Shown: positions 1-7,771, counted from the stretch's first letter. The stretch is 64,000 bases of DNA from Flavobacterium pisciphilum (GCF_020905345.1 NZ_JAJJMO010000001.1:2418001-2482000), one strand, 5' to 3'. The notes: generated by a model not told the origin, from the letters alone. Made by a program: numbers and translations.

Positions 1-687
1 TGCCCAATCAAAAGTACCTGCATCGATTATTGCTCCTCCTAAAGACGTTCCATTTCCTGAAATATATTTAGTCAATGAATGAATTACAATATTTGCTCCA
101 TATTCAATCGGATTAAGTAAATAGGGAGTTGGCACTGTATTATCGACTATAAATGGCACTTTAAATGCTTTGGCTTCTGTCGAAATTGCTTTTAAATCCA
201 GTACATCTAATTTTGGATTCCCTAATGACTCTACAAAAAACACTCTGGTATTTTCCTTTGCCGCTTTGGTAAAATTTTCTGCTTTTGATGGATCTACAAA
301 TGTGGTTGTAATTCCTAATCTTGGCAAAGTAACTTTTAATAAATTATAAGTTCCTCCATATAGACTATTCGAAGCTACGATATGATCTCCTGCTTTTAGT
401 AAGGTTAACAAAGTCGTTGCAATTGCCGATGCTCCTGATGCTGTAACAACAGCTCCAATACCTCCTTCTAATGCTGCCAAACGTTGTTCTAAAACATCAT
501 TTGTTGGGTTGTTTAGTCTTGTGTATATAAAACCTGCTTCGGCAAGACTAAATAAATTGGACGCATGATCTGAGTTATTAAAAACATAAGAAGATGTTTG
601 ATAAATTGGAACAGCTCGTGTACTTCCATTTTTAGTAACGTCATGTCCTGCGTGTAGTGCGTTTGTTGCAAATTTTTGTGTGCTCAT
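1..687 (-). CDS. metY: O-acetylhomoserine aminocarboxypropyltransferase, 3' end outside window
   Basis: PLP-dependent Cys/Met metabolism family enzyme that makes homocysteine (or methionine) from O-acetylhomoserine and sulfide. The 229 visible residues start MSTQKFATNALHAGHD and include the family stretch IYTRLNNPTNDVLEQR, the glycine-rich SASAIATTLL-type cofactor region and SNSLYGGTYNLL. The PLP lysine lies in HSLTKYISGNGTS near residue 207. The frame is open to the window edge, so roughly the C-terminal half is missing. It is the second gene behind a Met/Cys-rich leader and terminator at about 960-1110, which fits feedback control by Met/Cys supply. MetY is preferred over cystathionine gamma-synthase because of the N-terminal motif set; MetZ-like enzymes remain possible. 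Confidence 0.92.
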   Translation of the reverse strand, partial: MSTQKFATNALHAGHDVTKNGSTRAVPIYQTSSYVFNNSDHASNLFSLAEAGFIYTRLNNPTNDVLEQRLAALEGGIGAVVTASGASAIATTLLTLLKAGDHIVASNSLYGGTYNLLKVTLPRLGITTTFVDPSKAENFTKAAKENTRVFFVESLGNPKLDVLDLKAISTEAKAFKVPFIVDNTVPTPYLLNPIEYGANIVIHSLTKYISGNGTSLGGAIIDAGTFDWA

Positions 688-749
688 GATTTTTAATTTT
701 TTTAGTTAATTAATAGGTTGTGTATTTATATTTCGTGATTATGTTTTGT

Positions 750-938
750 TCATATAAAAAGATCTTCGTCTTCGTGAGCATACATTTGAAACAATAATGA
801 ATTTGATTCGCTTGAATATAATTCTCCTTTTATTTCGACTGTACCAACTCCTTTATTTTGTATTATGCTGAAATCTCTTTTGAAATATGTCTTTAATAAT
901 GACTGAATTGTTTTTGAAATTATATGTAGTGTTTTCAT
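750..938 (-). CDS. Small hypothetical protein between attenuator and metY
   Basis: A 62-codon ORF that starts 24 bases past the T-tract of the upstream attenuator terminator and ends 62 bases before metY on the same strand. The product is basic in its first half (KTYFKRDF) and acidic at the end (YAHEDEDLFI). It has no signal peptide, membrane segment or recognised motif. Its position means that any transcript escaping the attenuator must cross it, so it would share metY's regulation. I do not recognise the family. It could be a real small protein of sulfur metabolism or a chance ORF in the leader. The balanced, non-low-complexity composition favours a real gene. Confidence 0.45.
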   Translation of the reverse strand: MKTLHIISKTIQSLLKTYFKRDFSIIQNKGVGTVEIKGELYSSESNSLLFQMYAHEDEDLFI

Positions 939-961
939 GATTATAATTTTAGTTATAGAAT

Positions 962-998
962 AAAAAAAAGCCCTTTCGGATGGCTACCAAAAGGGCTT
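962..998 (-). terminator. Attenuator terminator in front of the metY unit
   Basis: Reading on the minus strand, a 12-bp stem (plus-strand arms 987-998 and 968-979, one G-U pair) closes a 7-base loop and is followed by eight U residues (962-969). It lies 31 bases after the leader ORF stop and before the 62-codon ORF and metY, so it can only act on the transcript entering them. The 5' arm and loop (983-993) can instead pair with the end of the leader ORF (1033-1050), giving an antiterminator. Confidence 0.85.
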
Positions 999-1029
999 AT
1001 AGTTCTAACTATAACAAAGATTTAATCTT

Positions 1030-1107
1030 TCACTTTTGGCAATAGCAAATTGGGATGCACATACGCATCATACAACACATCATCATTTTATTTGCTATTG
1101 TATTCAT
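1030..1107 (-). CDS. Met/Cys-rich leader peptide of the metY attenuator
   Basis: A 25-codon ORF whose product has 7 Met and 5 Cys residues, with the core MMMCCMMRMC at residues 8-17. It starts about 42 bases after a predicted transcription start and ends 31 bases before an intrinsic terminator. Segment 1 (1090-1100) is perfectly complementary over 11 bp to part of segment 2 (1040-1050). Segment 2 (1033-1050) can also pair with segment 3 (983-993): 7 bp, a 3-base bulge, then 4 bp. Segment 3 is also the 5' arm of the terminator. This four-segment layout is that of trp/his-type attenuation. Inference: stalling at Met or Cys codons when these amino acids are short frees segment 2 to block the terminator. 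No homologous leader is known to me by name. Confidence 0.82.
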   Translation of the reverse strand: MNTIANKMMMCCMMRMCIPICYCQK

Positions 1108-1155
1108 TTTATAAATTGTTTTGTTTGTTTTTTTAATTCTACTAATTCTATAGAG

Positions 1156-1187
1156 TAAATGTAATTACTATATTTCTAACTACCAAA
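1156..1187 (-). promoter_or_regulatory. Candidate promoter for the metY leader
   Basis: On the minus strand, TTTG (plus 1184-1187) is followed after 20 bases by TACATTTA (plus 1156-1163), a 7/8 match to the Bacteroidota -7 box TAnnTTTG. Transcription would begin near 1149, about 42 bases before the leader start codon. Confidence 0.6.
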
Positions 1188-1284
1188 TCTAAAGTTACTT
1201 TTTTACAATTATTTTTTTCTAACAGAAGAATCTCTTGTAAATACTGCCTAAACTGGGCTGCTAACTACTGATTTTTTTTTTTAA

Positions 1285-1347
1285 ACCACCAAGTAATGTA
1301 AGTTCGTTAAAGTAAAATCTTAAATACTCTTACATTACTTAGATGGT
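1285..1347. repeat. Imperfect inverted repeat between metY leader and receptor gene
   Basis: The left arm 1285-1302 (ending AAGTAATGTAAG) is repeated inverted at 1329-1347 with a 26-base spacer, near-perfect apart from two differences at the outer end. It lies downstream of the receptor gene's stop (1424) and upstream of the metY leader promoter, so it could be a weak terminator or processing hairpin for the receptor mRNA. There is no strong U-tract on the minus strand. The rest of 1188-1423 shows nothing recognisable. Confidence 0.45.
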
Positions 1348-1423
1348 TACTATCTTTTTTAATAAGATCGCTGAGTGTATTTATATCTCTATTTTTAAAT
1401 TTCAACACTAAACACTCAACAAA

Positions 1424-4270
1424 TTATATTTTAAAACTCAAACGAGCGAAACCAAATCTTCCGTTTAATCCAAATTGCGATACGGCTCTAGAATAAGCAA
1501 ATTGATTTGCATTACTTAAATCTGTACTAGGTGCTGGTGACAATGTTGGTGTTGTATTTGTAAAAGCTGGTGTTGCTGGATTATTTCTATCTGGATAAAC
1601 ATCTCCAATATTATTAACCCCAAGCGTCAGTCTTAAATGTTCGTTTACCTGATATCCGAAAGATAAATCAGTAACTAATTTGCCACTATATTCTGGGTGC
1701 TCATAAACAGAAGAGAAACCATCCAAGTTTACATCTGTTGCTCCTGGATCAGTAACTTTTCCAAAATAACTGTTTCTTAAATAAATATCCAGTTTTTTAA
1801 TACTGAAAGTTGTCATTAAGTTGGCTTTTAATTTAGGAATTGCTTCTTCTAAATAAATTCTGCTTGACTCTGGGAAAAACGAATATTTATATGGATCTCC
1901 ACCTGCATTTATAATTGATTGTGGCACATTTAATTCTCCAACTCTTTTTGTCGTATTATAACTTAAAGCAAAATCATTTCTGATTGTGAAATCTTGGATA
2001 ACATTATATTTCTGAGATATTACTAAATCAATTCCTTTCGTTTCAGAGTTAATTCCGTTTGTCCAGAAAGAAGCTCTCTCTACACCTTTTAAATCAAATG
2101 CTTGTTGAAACAATGTCAATGCATCTTTTTGTTCTGGAGAAGTTGCTCCGTTTATTTGTGCATCTGTAGGTCTTGCGTATTGCCCTGTTAGAACAACTCT
2201 ATCATCAATTCTTGTAAAGTAAGCATCTGTAGCAATTGTAATATTTGCATCTGGAATCTTAAATGTAAATCCTGTACTTATACTTTTTGAAGTTTCTGGT
2301 TTCAAGTTTTCTACACCAATACTTTTTGCAGCTTCTGAGTCATTTGTAAAATAACCTACTTGGTATGGAGAACCATTAATAAATTGTGTTGAACTGCTTT
2401 CAAAATATTTTTGTTGCAATGATGGCGCTCTAAATCCTGTTTGTCCAGAAATTCTCCAATTTATATTATCTGTAAGTTTTAAAAGAGAAGCTAGTTTAAA
2501 AGTAACAGTACTACCAAAATCTGAATAGTTCTCATAACGAGCTGCTCCATTTAAAAGCCAATCTTTAGTTACATTTAACTCTAAATCTATATAAGCGGCA
2601 CCACTTTTTCTATCTTTCTCTTTAGCATCCGAAGGTTGAAATCCTGAGAATCCTTGTGCTCCTGCCCCACGCTTGTTACCAAAAAAGTCAGTCACGATTA
2701 AAGGTGAGTTACTTGGTAAAATTCCCGAAACAACATTTCCGTTTACATCATATAAAGCATAAGACTCTACATCCCCCTGTTTTATTTTATAGTTTTCATA
2801 TCTAAACTCTCCACCAAAAGCAACATTCAATCCCTCTAGTACGTCATATTTTTTACTTAAGTCTAAATTGGTTGTACTTTGCAAGAAAGAAACTTTACCT
2901 GCATAAAAGCTATCTGCTGAGTTTGTCCCTAAAGTAGCATTGATAGTATTGTTCACATCATATTTAAAAGAGTTTGTTCCTAAGTTTGTACTAATATCTG
3001 TATCAAATCCAAATAACTGAGTAGTAACGCCCACTGCCGAAGAAAGGTCTAAAATATCAGATTGTATTTCTGGTAAAAATCCATTTGCATATACTTGTGT
3101 AAATGTTCCTGAACCATTCGGTAATCTATTAAAAGCGTACGATTTTCCGTTTCTATACGAAGCCCCTCCAAAAGAATACAATGATGTAGTTTCAGTTAGA
3201 GGGTATTTAGCATTATAATACAATTGCCCTGAAGCCAATTCTGATTGTCCTACACTCATATTATAATCACTTCTTTCTTGTCCTCTATAGTTGATCTCAT
3301 TATTAGTTACATCAAAGTTTAATGCTGTTTGCATTTGACTAATACTGTTTGCAGAAGAAATTGCTGCTTGTTGTGCTGGTGTAAAATAACCTACTTGTGG
3401 AGCGTATTGTTGCAACGAGCTAATTATCTGAGCTGAATTTGGAGTTGTATTAATGTTACTGAATAATGAATTAACATTCACCCCATTTTGAGCTGCTCTA
3501 TATTCGACAGCATTGTATGCATTAAAGATTCCGTTACTTCTAATACCAGCTCTACTTGTAGCCTGTCTGGTAACAGCACTACCTGTAACATTCAAGAAAC
3601 TTCCTTCTTTACCCAAAGATGTTCCGTAGTTCAAATCTACTTGCAAAGATTGACCATCAGTTCCTCCTTTAAAGTTATTTGACCCTGAAGAAATATTTGC
3701 ACCATACTGCACCTCTCCTGAAAGGAAATTAGCATTCTTTTTCAATACAATATTAATTACTCCTGCTATTGCATCTGAACCATATTGAGCAGCTGCTCCA
3801 TCTCTAAGAACTTCAATTCTTTCTATTGCAAATGATGGTATTGCATTTAAGTCTGTCCCTACTGAACCTCTTCCTGGTGCACCATTGATATTAACCAATG
3901 CACTTGTATGTCTTCTTTTACCATTTACAAGTATTAAAACCTGATCTGGTCCTAGTCCTCTTAATTGTGCTGGATCTATATGGTCAGTTCCATCTGCAGT
4001 TGAAGTGGGATTACTTGTAAACGATGGCGCTACATAATTTAAAATTTGAGTTACGCTAGTTTGTGGAGCTCCTTTTGTTATTTCTGAAATATTAAAAATA
4101 TCGATCGGCACTGGCACATCAGTTTTTACTCTGTTTTTACTTCTAGAACCAATTATCGTTACTTCTGATAATTCATTATTCTGTAAAGTATCTTTCTCCT
4201 TTTTATTTTCTTGAGCATAAATACCCGAAAATGTTAAAAGCCCTAAAACTAATACTACATTCTTTTTCAT
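1424..4270 (-). CDS. TonB-dependent outer-membrane receptor behind a Met-rich leader
   Basis: A 948-residue TonB-dependent receptor for energised uptake of a small nutrient across the outer membrane. It has a signal peptide (residues 1-19, ending GIYAQ), then a plug domain at about 35-180 (EVTIIGSRS, QILNYVAPSF, LRGLGPDQVLILVNGKRRH, ERIEVLRDGAAAQYGSDAIAG). The rest is a beta-barrel ending in FARLSFKI with a terminal hydrophobic residue. There is no CarboxypepD_reg domain and no SusD partner, so it resembles siderophore/cobalamin-type receptors rather than SusC. The substrate cannot be read from sequence. A leader ORF with a Met-Met-Ser-Cys-Met-Met run and a terminator precede it, so its expression is probably tied to methionine supply. 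Inference: a sulfur or methionine source, or cobalamin for methionine synthase, as cargo. Confidence 0.9.
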   Translation of the reverse strand: MKKNVVLVLGLLTFSGIYAQENKKEKDTLQNNELSEVTIIGSRSKNRVKTDVPVPIDIFNISEITKGAPQTSVTQILNYVAPSFTSNPTSTADGTDHIDPAQLRGLGPDQVLILVNGKRRHTSALVNINGAPGRGSVGTDLNAIPSFAIERIEVLRDGAAAQYGSDAIAGVINIVLKKNANFLSGEVQYGANISSGSNNFKGGTDGQSLQVDLNYGTSLGKEGSFLNVTGSAVTRQATSRAGIRSNGIFNAYNAVEYRAAQNGVNVNSLFSNINTTPNSAQIISSLQQYAPQVGYFTPAQQAAISSANSISQMQTALNFDVTNNEINYRGQERSDYNMSVGQSELASGQLYYNAKYPLTETTSLYSFGGASYRNGKSYAFNRLPNGSGTFTQVYANGFLPEIQSDILDLSSAVGVTTQLFGFDTDISTNLGTNSFKYDVNNTINATLGTNSADSFYAGKVSFLQSTTNLDLSKKYDVLEGLNVAFGGEFRYENYKIKQGDVESYALYDVNGNVVSGILPSNSPLIVTDFFGNKRGAGAQGFSGFQPSDAKEKDRKSGAAYIDLELNVTKDWLLNGAARYENYSDFGSTVTFKLASLLKLTDNINWRISGQTGFRAPSLQQKYFESSSTQFINGSPYQVGYFTNDSEAAKSIGVENLKPETSKSISTGFTFKIPDANITIATDAYFTRIDDRVVLTGQYARPTDAQINGATSPEQKDALTLFQQAFDLKGVERASFWTNGINSETKGIDLVISQKYNVIQDFTIRNDFALSYNTTKRVGELNVPQSIINAGGDPYKYSFFPESSRIYLEEAIPKLKANLMTTFSIKKLDIYLRNSYFGKVTDPGATDVNLDGFSSVYEHPEYSGKLVTDLSFGYQVNEHLRLTLGVNNIGDVYPDRNNPATPAFTNTTPTLSPAPSTDLSNANQFAYSRAVSQFGLNGRFGFARLSFKI

Positions 4271-4335
4271 TACTTTTTACTGATTTATTATTATTTGGTT
4301 TTTAAATGATTTTACATTTTTTTTTCTAGCTTAAA

Positions 4336-4365
4336 CAAAAAAGCCCCTGCAATTTGCAGAGGCTC
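4336..4365 (-). terminator. Attenuator terminator in front of the TonB receptor
   Basis: Minus-strand hairpin with 10-bp arms (plus 4355-4364 and 4342-4351, one G-U pair), a 3-base loop and a run of six U residues. It sits between the leader ORF stop (4390) and the receptor start (4270). Plus-strand 4356-4361 and 4365-4371 can instead pair with the leader's end (4402-4407 and 4391-4398), which would break the terminator. Confidence 0.85.
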
Positions 4366-4389
4366 TATGTATATATTTTTGAAAAAAAA

Positions 4390-4458
4390 CTACAATAGTA
4401 TCTCTGCGGAATACTCCGGCATCATACAAGACATCATATTGTTTACTGTAAATTTCAT
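4390..4458 (-). CDS. Met-rich leader peptide of the TonB receptor attenuator
   Basis: A 22-codon ORF whose product carries MMSCMM at residues 8-13, followed by PEYSAEILL. It starts about 15 bases after a predicted transcription start and is followed by an intrinsic terminator. Segment 1 (4437-4442), just before the Met run, is complementary to 4392-4397. The end of the ORF (4391-4398 plus 4402-4407) can pair with 4365-4371 plus 4356-4361, which disrupts the terminator. The arrangement mirrors the metY leader 3.3 kb away. Known principle: ribosome stalling at scarce-amino-acid codons selects the antiterminator. The link to methionine here is inference. Confidence 0.75.
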   Translation of the reverse strand: MKFTVNNMMSCMMPEYSAEILL

Positions 4459-4478
4459 TTTCTTTTGTTTTGTTGGGG

Positions 4479-4510
4479 CAAATTTGCGAACTATTTTTTA
4501 GTCTACCAAA
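4479..4510 (-). promoter_or_regulatory. Candidate promoter for the TonB receptor leader
   Basis: On the minus strand, TTTG (plus 4507-4510) is followed after 20 bases by CAAATTTG (plus 4479-4486), 7/8 to TAnnTTTG. The predicted start near 4473 leaves about 15 bases to the leader ATG at 4458. Confidence 0.55.
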
Positions 4511-4596
4511 CAAAAGTCGATTTATTTTCTAAACTCTATAGGAGAAGTAGAATATGTTAAATTTCTCTTTATTAAATTAAAAAAACAAAAGATTAA

Positions 4597-4626
4597 TTTG
4601 CAATTCAAAATCGTTTTATACCTTTG
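4597..4626 (+). promoter_or_regulatory. Promoter of metK
   Basis: TTTG at 4597-4600, an 18-base spacer, then TACCTTTG at 4619-4626, a full match to TAnnTTTG. Transcription would start near 4632, directly before the first stem of the SAM-II-like element. Confidence 0.75.
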
Positions 4627-4635
4627 CACCCGAAT

Positions 4636-4753
4636 ACAGAGGAAAAATTTGAACTGATTGCAACCTCTTCATAATGAAAAGATTCATTATGGATGCTGAA
4701 AGATTTTCATTTCAGTATTAAAAAATGCTAAAGCAGGAATCCTCCTTTAGCAT
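4636..4753 (+). promoter_or_regulatory. SAM-II-like riboswitch with a switching hairpin upstream of metK
   Basis: Stem P1 is AGAGG (4638-4642) with CCTCT (4664-4668), enclosing ATTTGAACTGATTGCAA, which matches the conserved SAM-II loop (UGAUUUAAC..UAUUGCAA). The conserved 3' strand GCTAAAGCAGG at 4727-4737 can pair back with CTG and GC of the loop, as in the SAM-II pseudoknot. Between them are two extra hairpins (about 4669-4692 and 4695-4717). The same 3' strand is also one arm of a strong hairpin, 4725-4733 with 4745-4753 and inner 4735-4737 with 4741-4743, followed by a T-rich stretch. Binding and hairpin are therefore mutually exclusive. Which state is ON is not clear from sequence. The family is known upstream of Met/SAM genes. 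Confidence 0.8.
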
Positions 4754-4799
4754 TTCTAGCAATTATTTTTTCTCGCTTAATTTTAATTTAATAAATATT

Positions 4800-6050
4800 A
4801 TGGCTTATTTATTTACGTCAGAGTCTGTTAGCGAAGGACACCCAGACAAGGTTGCGGATCAAATCTCGGATGCATTAATTGATAACTTTTTGGCATTTGA
4901 TGCTGATTCTAAAGTAGCTTGTGAAACTTTAGTAACAACTGGACAAGTAATTTTGGCCGGTGAAGTAAAATCAAATACATATTTAGATGTACAGCAAATC
5001 GCTCGTGATGTAATCAGAAAAATTGGTTACACGAAAAGTGAATATATGTTTGAGGCAAACTCTTGCGGTATCCTATCTGCGATTCACGAACAATCTGCTG
5101 ATATCAACCAAGGTGTTGACAGAGCAAACCCTGAAGAACAAGGAGCTGGTGACCAAGGAATGATGTTTGGTTATGCAACTAATGAAACTGAAAATTATAT
5201 GCCTTTGGCACTTGATTTATCTCATAAATTATTACAAGAATTAGCTATTTTAAGACGTGAGAATAAAGAGATCACTTATTTACGTCCTGATGCTAAATCG
5301 CAAGTAACATTAGAGTACAGTGATGACAATAAGCCAACTCGTATTGATGCTATTGTAATCTCAACTCAACATGATGATTTTGATGAGGAAGCTGCAATGC
5401 TTGCTAAAATCAAAAAGGATATTATCGAAATTCTTATTCCAAGAATTATCGCTAAGAATCCAACTCATGCTCATTTATTCAACGATAAAATTCAATATCA
5501 CATTAACCCAACTGGAAAATTCGTAATTGGAGGACCTCATGGAGATACTGGATTAACTGGAAGAAAAATCATTGTAGATACTTACGGTGGTAAAGGTGCT
5601 CACGGTGGTGGTGCTTTCTCTGGAAAAGACCCAAGTAAAGTAGATAGAAGTGCTGCTTATGCTACACGTCATATTGCTAAAAACTTAGTAGCTGCTGGTA
5701 TTGCTGATGAAATCTTAGTACAAGTTTCTTATGCAATTGGAGTTGCAAAACCAATGGGTATTTTTATTGATACTTACGGAACTTCTAAAGTAAACTTAAC
5801 CAATGGTGAGATTGCTAAAAAAGTAGAAGCTATTTTTGATATGCGTCCTTACTTTATTGAGCAACGTTTAAAATTAAGAAATCCTATTTATAGTGAAACT
5901 GCTGCTTACGGACATATGGGTCGTAAACCAGAAACTGTAACTAAAACTTTTTCTGCTCCAGGAGGAAACGAAAAAACGGTTACTGTTGAGTTATTCACAT
6001 GGGAGAAACTTGATTTTGTTGATCAGGTAAAAACTGCATTTGGATTGTAA
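4800..6050 (+). CDS. metK: S-adenosylmethionine synthetase
   Basis: Makes S-adenosylmethionine from methionine and ATP in the cytosol. The 416-residue product starts [25 protein letters not shown] and has the [12 protein letters not shown] and [19 protein letters not shown] signatures of MetK, full length for the family. The open frame extends upstream to 4725, but those codons overlap the riboswitch hairpin and do not resemble MetK, so the start at 4800 is chosen. Expression is probably controlled by its end product through the SAM-II-like element. It is divergent from the TonB receptor unit and monocistronic, with a strong terminator downstream. Confidence 0.97.
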   Translation: MAYLFTSESVSEGHPDKVADQISDALIDNFLAFDADSKVACETLVTTGQVILAGEVKSNTYLDVQQIARDVIRKIGYTKSEYMFEANSCGILSAIHEQSADINQGVDRANPEEQGAGDQGMMFGYATNETENYMPLALDLSHKLLQELAILRRENKEITYLRPDAKSQVTLEYSDDNKPTRIDAIVISTQHDDFDEEAAMLAKIKKDIIEILIPRIIAKNPTHAHLFNDKIQYHINPTGKFVIGGPHGDTGLTGRKIIVDTYGGKGAHGGGAFSGKDPSKVDRSAAYATRHIAKNLVAAGIADEILVQVSYAIGVAKPMGIFIDTYGTSKVNLTNGEIAKKVEAIFDMRPYFIEQRLKLRNPIYSETAAYGHMGRKPETVTKTFSAPGGNEKTVTVELFTWEKLDFVDQVKTAFGL

Positions 6051-6069
6051 TTCAAACAATATATATACC

Positions 6070-6106
6070 AAAAGAGGCTGTCTAAAATTTTAGACAGCCT
6101 CTTTTA
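6070..6106. terminator. Bidirectional terminator between metK and the M28 peptidase gene
   Basis: A near-perfect palindrome, AAGAGGCTGTCTAAAA with its inverted copy, flanked by A and T runs. It serves metK (plus) and the convergent peptidase gene (minus). Confidence 0.9.
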
Positions 6107-6126
6107 TTTTATAGAAACCCAGTTTC

Positions 6127-7593
6127 TTATCTTTCTAATTGTACATTAGGTAATGTTTTTGGGCGATTTGCATCATTTGATAAAATCCAACCTGTACGAT
6201 ACATCCACTCTGTCATTTTACGCAATTTTACGTAATCAATCTTTTCAGATTCATCCATTGGAGTATGATATTCACTGTGCAAAACACTGGTAAAAAACAC
6301 AGCTGGAATTCCTTTACGAGCATATGGCAAATGATCTGAACGAAAGTAAAAATACTCTGGATGCTCTGGTCTATCCCATAATTTATCTAATTCAAATTTT
6401 GGTCCTTCGTCATTGGCTCTTTTAGCAATACTAACCAAATCTGAGGAGTTTTCATGAGGTGAACTAGAACCTAAAAGTGCCGCTTGATTTACATTATTTC
6501 TACCAATCATATCTCCGTTTAATACGGCAACAATATTTTTCTCTGGAACTGTTGGGTTTGACGCATACCATCTTGAACCCAATAACCCTCTCTCTTCTGA
6601 ACCATGAAACACAAATAAAGCAGTTCTTTTTCCTGGTTGCTTTTTATATGCTCTTGCAATAGCTAACATTGCTACACAAGTACTCGCATTATCATCAGCT
6701 CCATTGTAAATAGAATCCTGACCGTATTTTTGTCTTACTCCATCATGATCCTGATGTCCGCTAAAAAGTACATACTCATTTTTTAATTTAGGATCTGTTC
6801 CTTCTACTTTTCCGATAACATTCACTGACGGATATTTATAAGTCTCGGAAATTACTTCTGTAGACAATTTATCTTTTGTACTTTTTAGATATCCTAATTG
6901 ATCATAGTGCACCCAAAACACCGGCATAGTTCCTCCTATCTTATCACGAAACCCTTCAATTCCATAAACCCCTCTTGTCATTTGTGGTTCTACCTGCGAC
7001 CAGCTCTCTTCTGCTAAATCATCTGCAACTATGATAAGAGCTACTGCTCCTTTTTTTACTACAAGATCATAATATTTATTTCTTACTAAACCAGGATAAC
7101 GTCTGTCAAAAAGAGAAATATCATCGGCAATTCCTTGTTTTGAAGCAAGTAATACAACTGCTTTCCCTTTTATATTTGCTTTCTCGATTTCTTCTTTTGT
7201 TGCAGCTCCTAAATACAATAACGATGCATCTACTTTGCTATTTGTGGTTTCCGCTACAAGAACTTCTTTCCACAATTTATATTCTTTTTTCCCTATTTTG
7301 AATTTTGAATTTGGGCTAACCTGATGTCTATACAAATCAAAAAACTGGAAATACGTTCCGTCATCTCCTAATGGTTCCATTCCTGCTTCTTTAGCTTTAT
7401 TTGCTAGCCACATCGATACCTTTAATTCATCTAGAGTACCTGCTTCACGCCCATTAAAATGATCTCCAGCCATCTGATACATATCTGTTCTAAGATCTTT
7501 ATCTGTAATTGCTGAAACTAAAGGTTTTTTAATTGCTTGTGAAAAAGCCACTCCTCCATAAGCAATCAAAACAAGAGTAATTATTTTTTTCAT
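6127..7593 (-). CDS. Secreted M28-family metallopeptidase
   Basis: Zinc aminopeptidase-like protein of 488 residues with a signal peptide (1-19, GVAFSQ). A PA-like insert spans about 110-240. The M28 catalytic domain follows: SGHQDHDGV (about 278-286), GADDNAS (about 298-304), GSEERG (331-336), NGDMIGR (359-365) and SEYHTPMD (440-447) supply the expected His, Asp, Glu, Asp and His zinc ligands. It probably cleaves N-terminal residues from peptides in the periplasm or outside the cell. There is no C-terminal sorting domain for type IX secretion. It is convergent with metK and appears to be a single-gene unit. The exact substrate cannot be told from sequence. Confidence 0.93.
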   Translation of the reverse strand: MKKIITLVLIAYGGVAFSQAIKKPLVSAITDKDLRTDMYQMAGDHFNGREAGTLDELKVSMWLANKAKEAGMEPLGDDGTYFQFFDLYRHQVSPNSKFKIGKKEYKLWKEVLVAETTNSKVDASLLYLGAATKEEIEKANIKGKAVVLLASKQGIADDISLFDRRYPGLVRNKYYDLVVKKGAVALIIVADDLAEESWSQVEPQMTRGVYGIEGFRDKIGGTMPVFWVHYDQLGYLKSTKDKLSTEVISETYKYPSVNVIGKVEGTDPKLKNEYVLFSGHQDHDGVRQKYGQDSIYNGADDNASTCVAMLAIARAYKKQPGKRTALFVFHGSEERGLLGSRWYASNPTVPEKNIVAVLNGDMIGRNNVNQAALLGSSSPHENSSDLVSIAKRANDEGPKFELDKLWDRPEHPEYFYFRSDHLPYARKGIPAVFFTSVLHSEYHTPMDESEKIDYVKLRKMTEWMYRTGWILSNDANRPKTLPNVQLER

Positions 7594-7719
7594 ACGTTTT
7601 AATTTTATAATTCAAACTTAGTCATTTAATAAGAAAAAAGACTCATTAATATTTGAAACGTTTATAAAAATACAAAATCAACAAAACATTAGAGTCCTTT
7701 TTTAATCGCAATTATTTTA

Positions 7720-7751
7720 TTTGGTAATCTCTTACAGCTTGCTTTCCTTTG
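7720..7751 (+). promoter_or_regulatory. Candidate promoter of the DUF4153 gene
   Basis: TTTG at 7720-7723, a 20-base spacer, then TTCCTTTG at 7744-7751 (7/8 to TAnnTTTG). The predicted start is about 15 bases before the ATG at 7772. Confidence 0.5.
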
Positions 7752-7771
7752 TGCATAATAACTGATAAAAG

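Noticed and set aside
4331..4513. 60-codon minus-strand ORF overlapping the TonB receptor leader
   Set aside because: It runs through the predicted promoter, the leader ORF in another frame and the terminator, and has no coding signature. The 22-codon Met-rich ORF explains the region better.
4725..4799. N-terminal extension of MetK by 25 residues
   Set aside because: These codons are the riboswitch hairpin and do not resemble MetK; the conserved protein begins at 4800.
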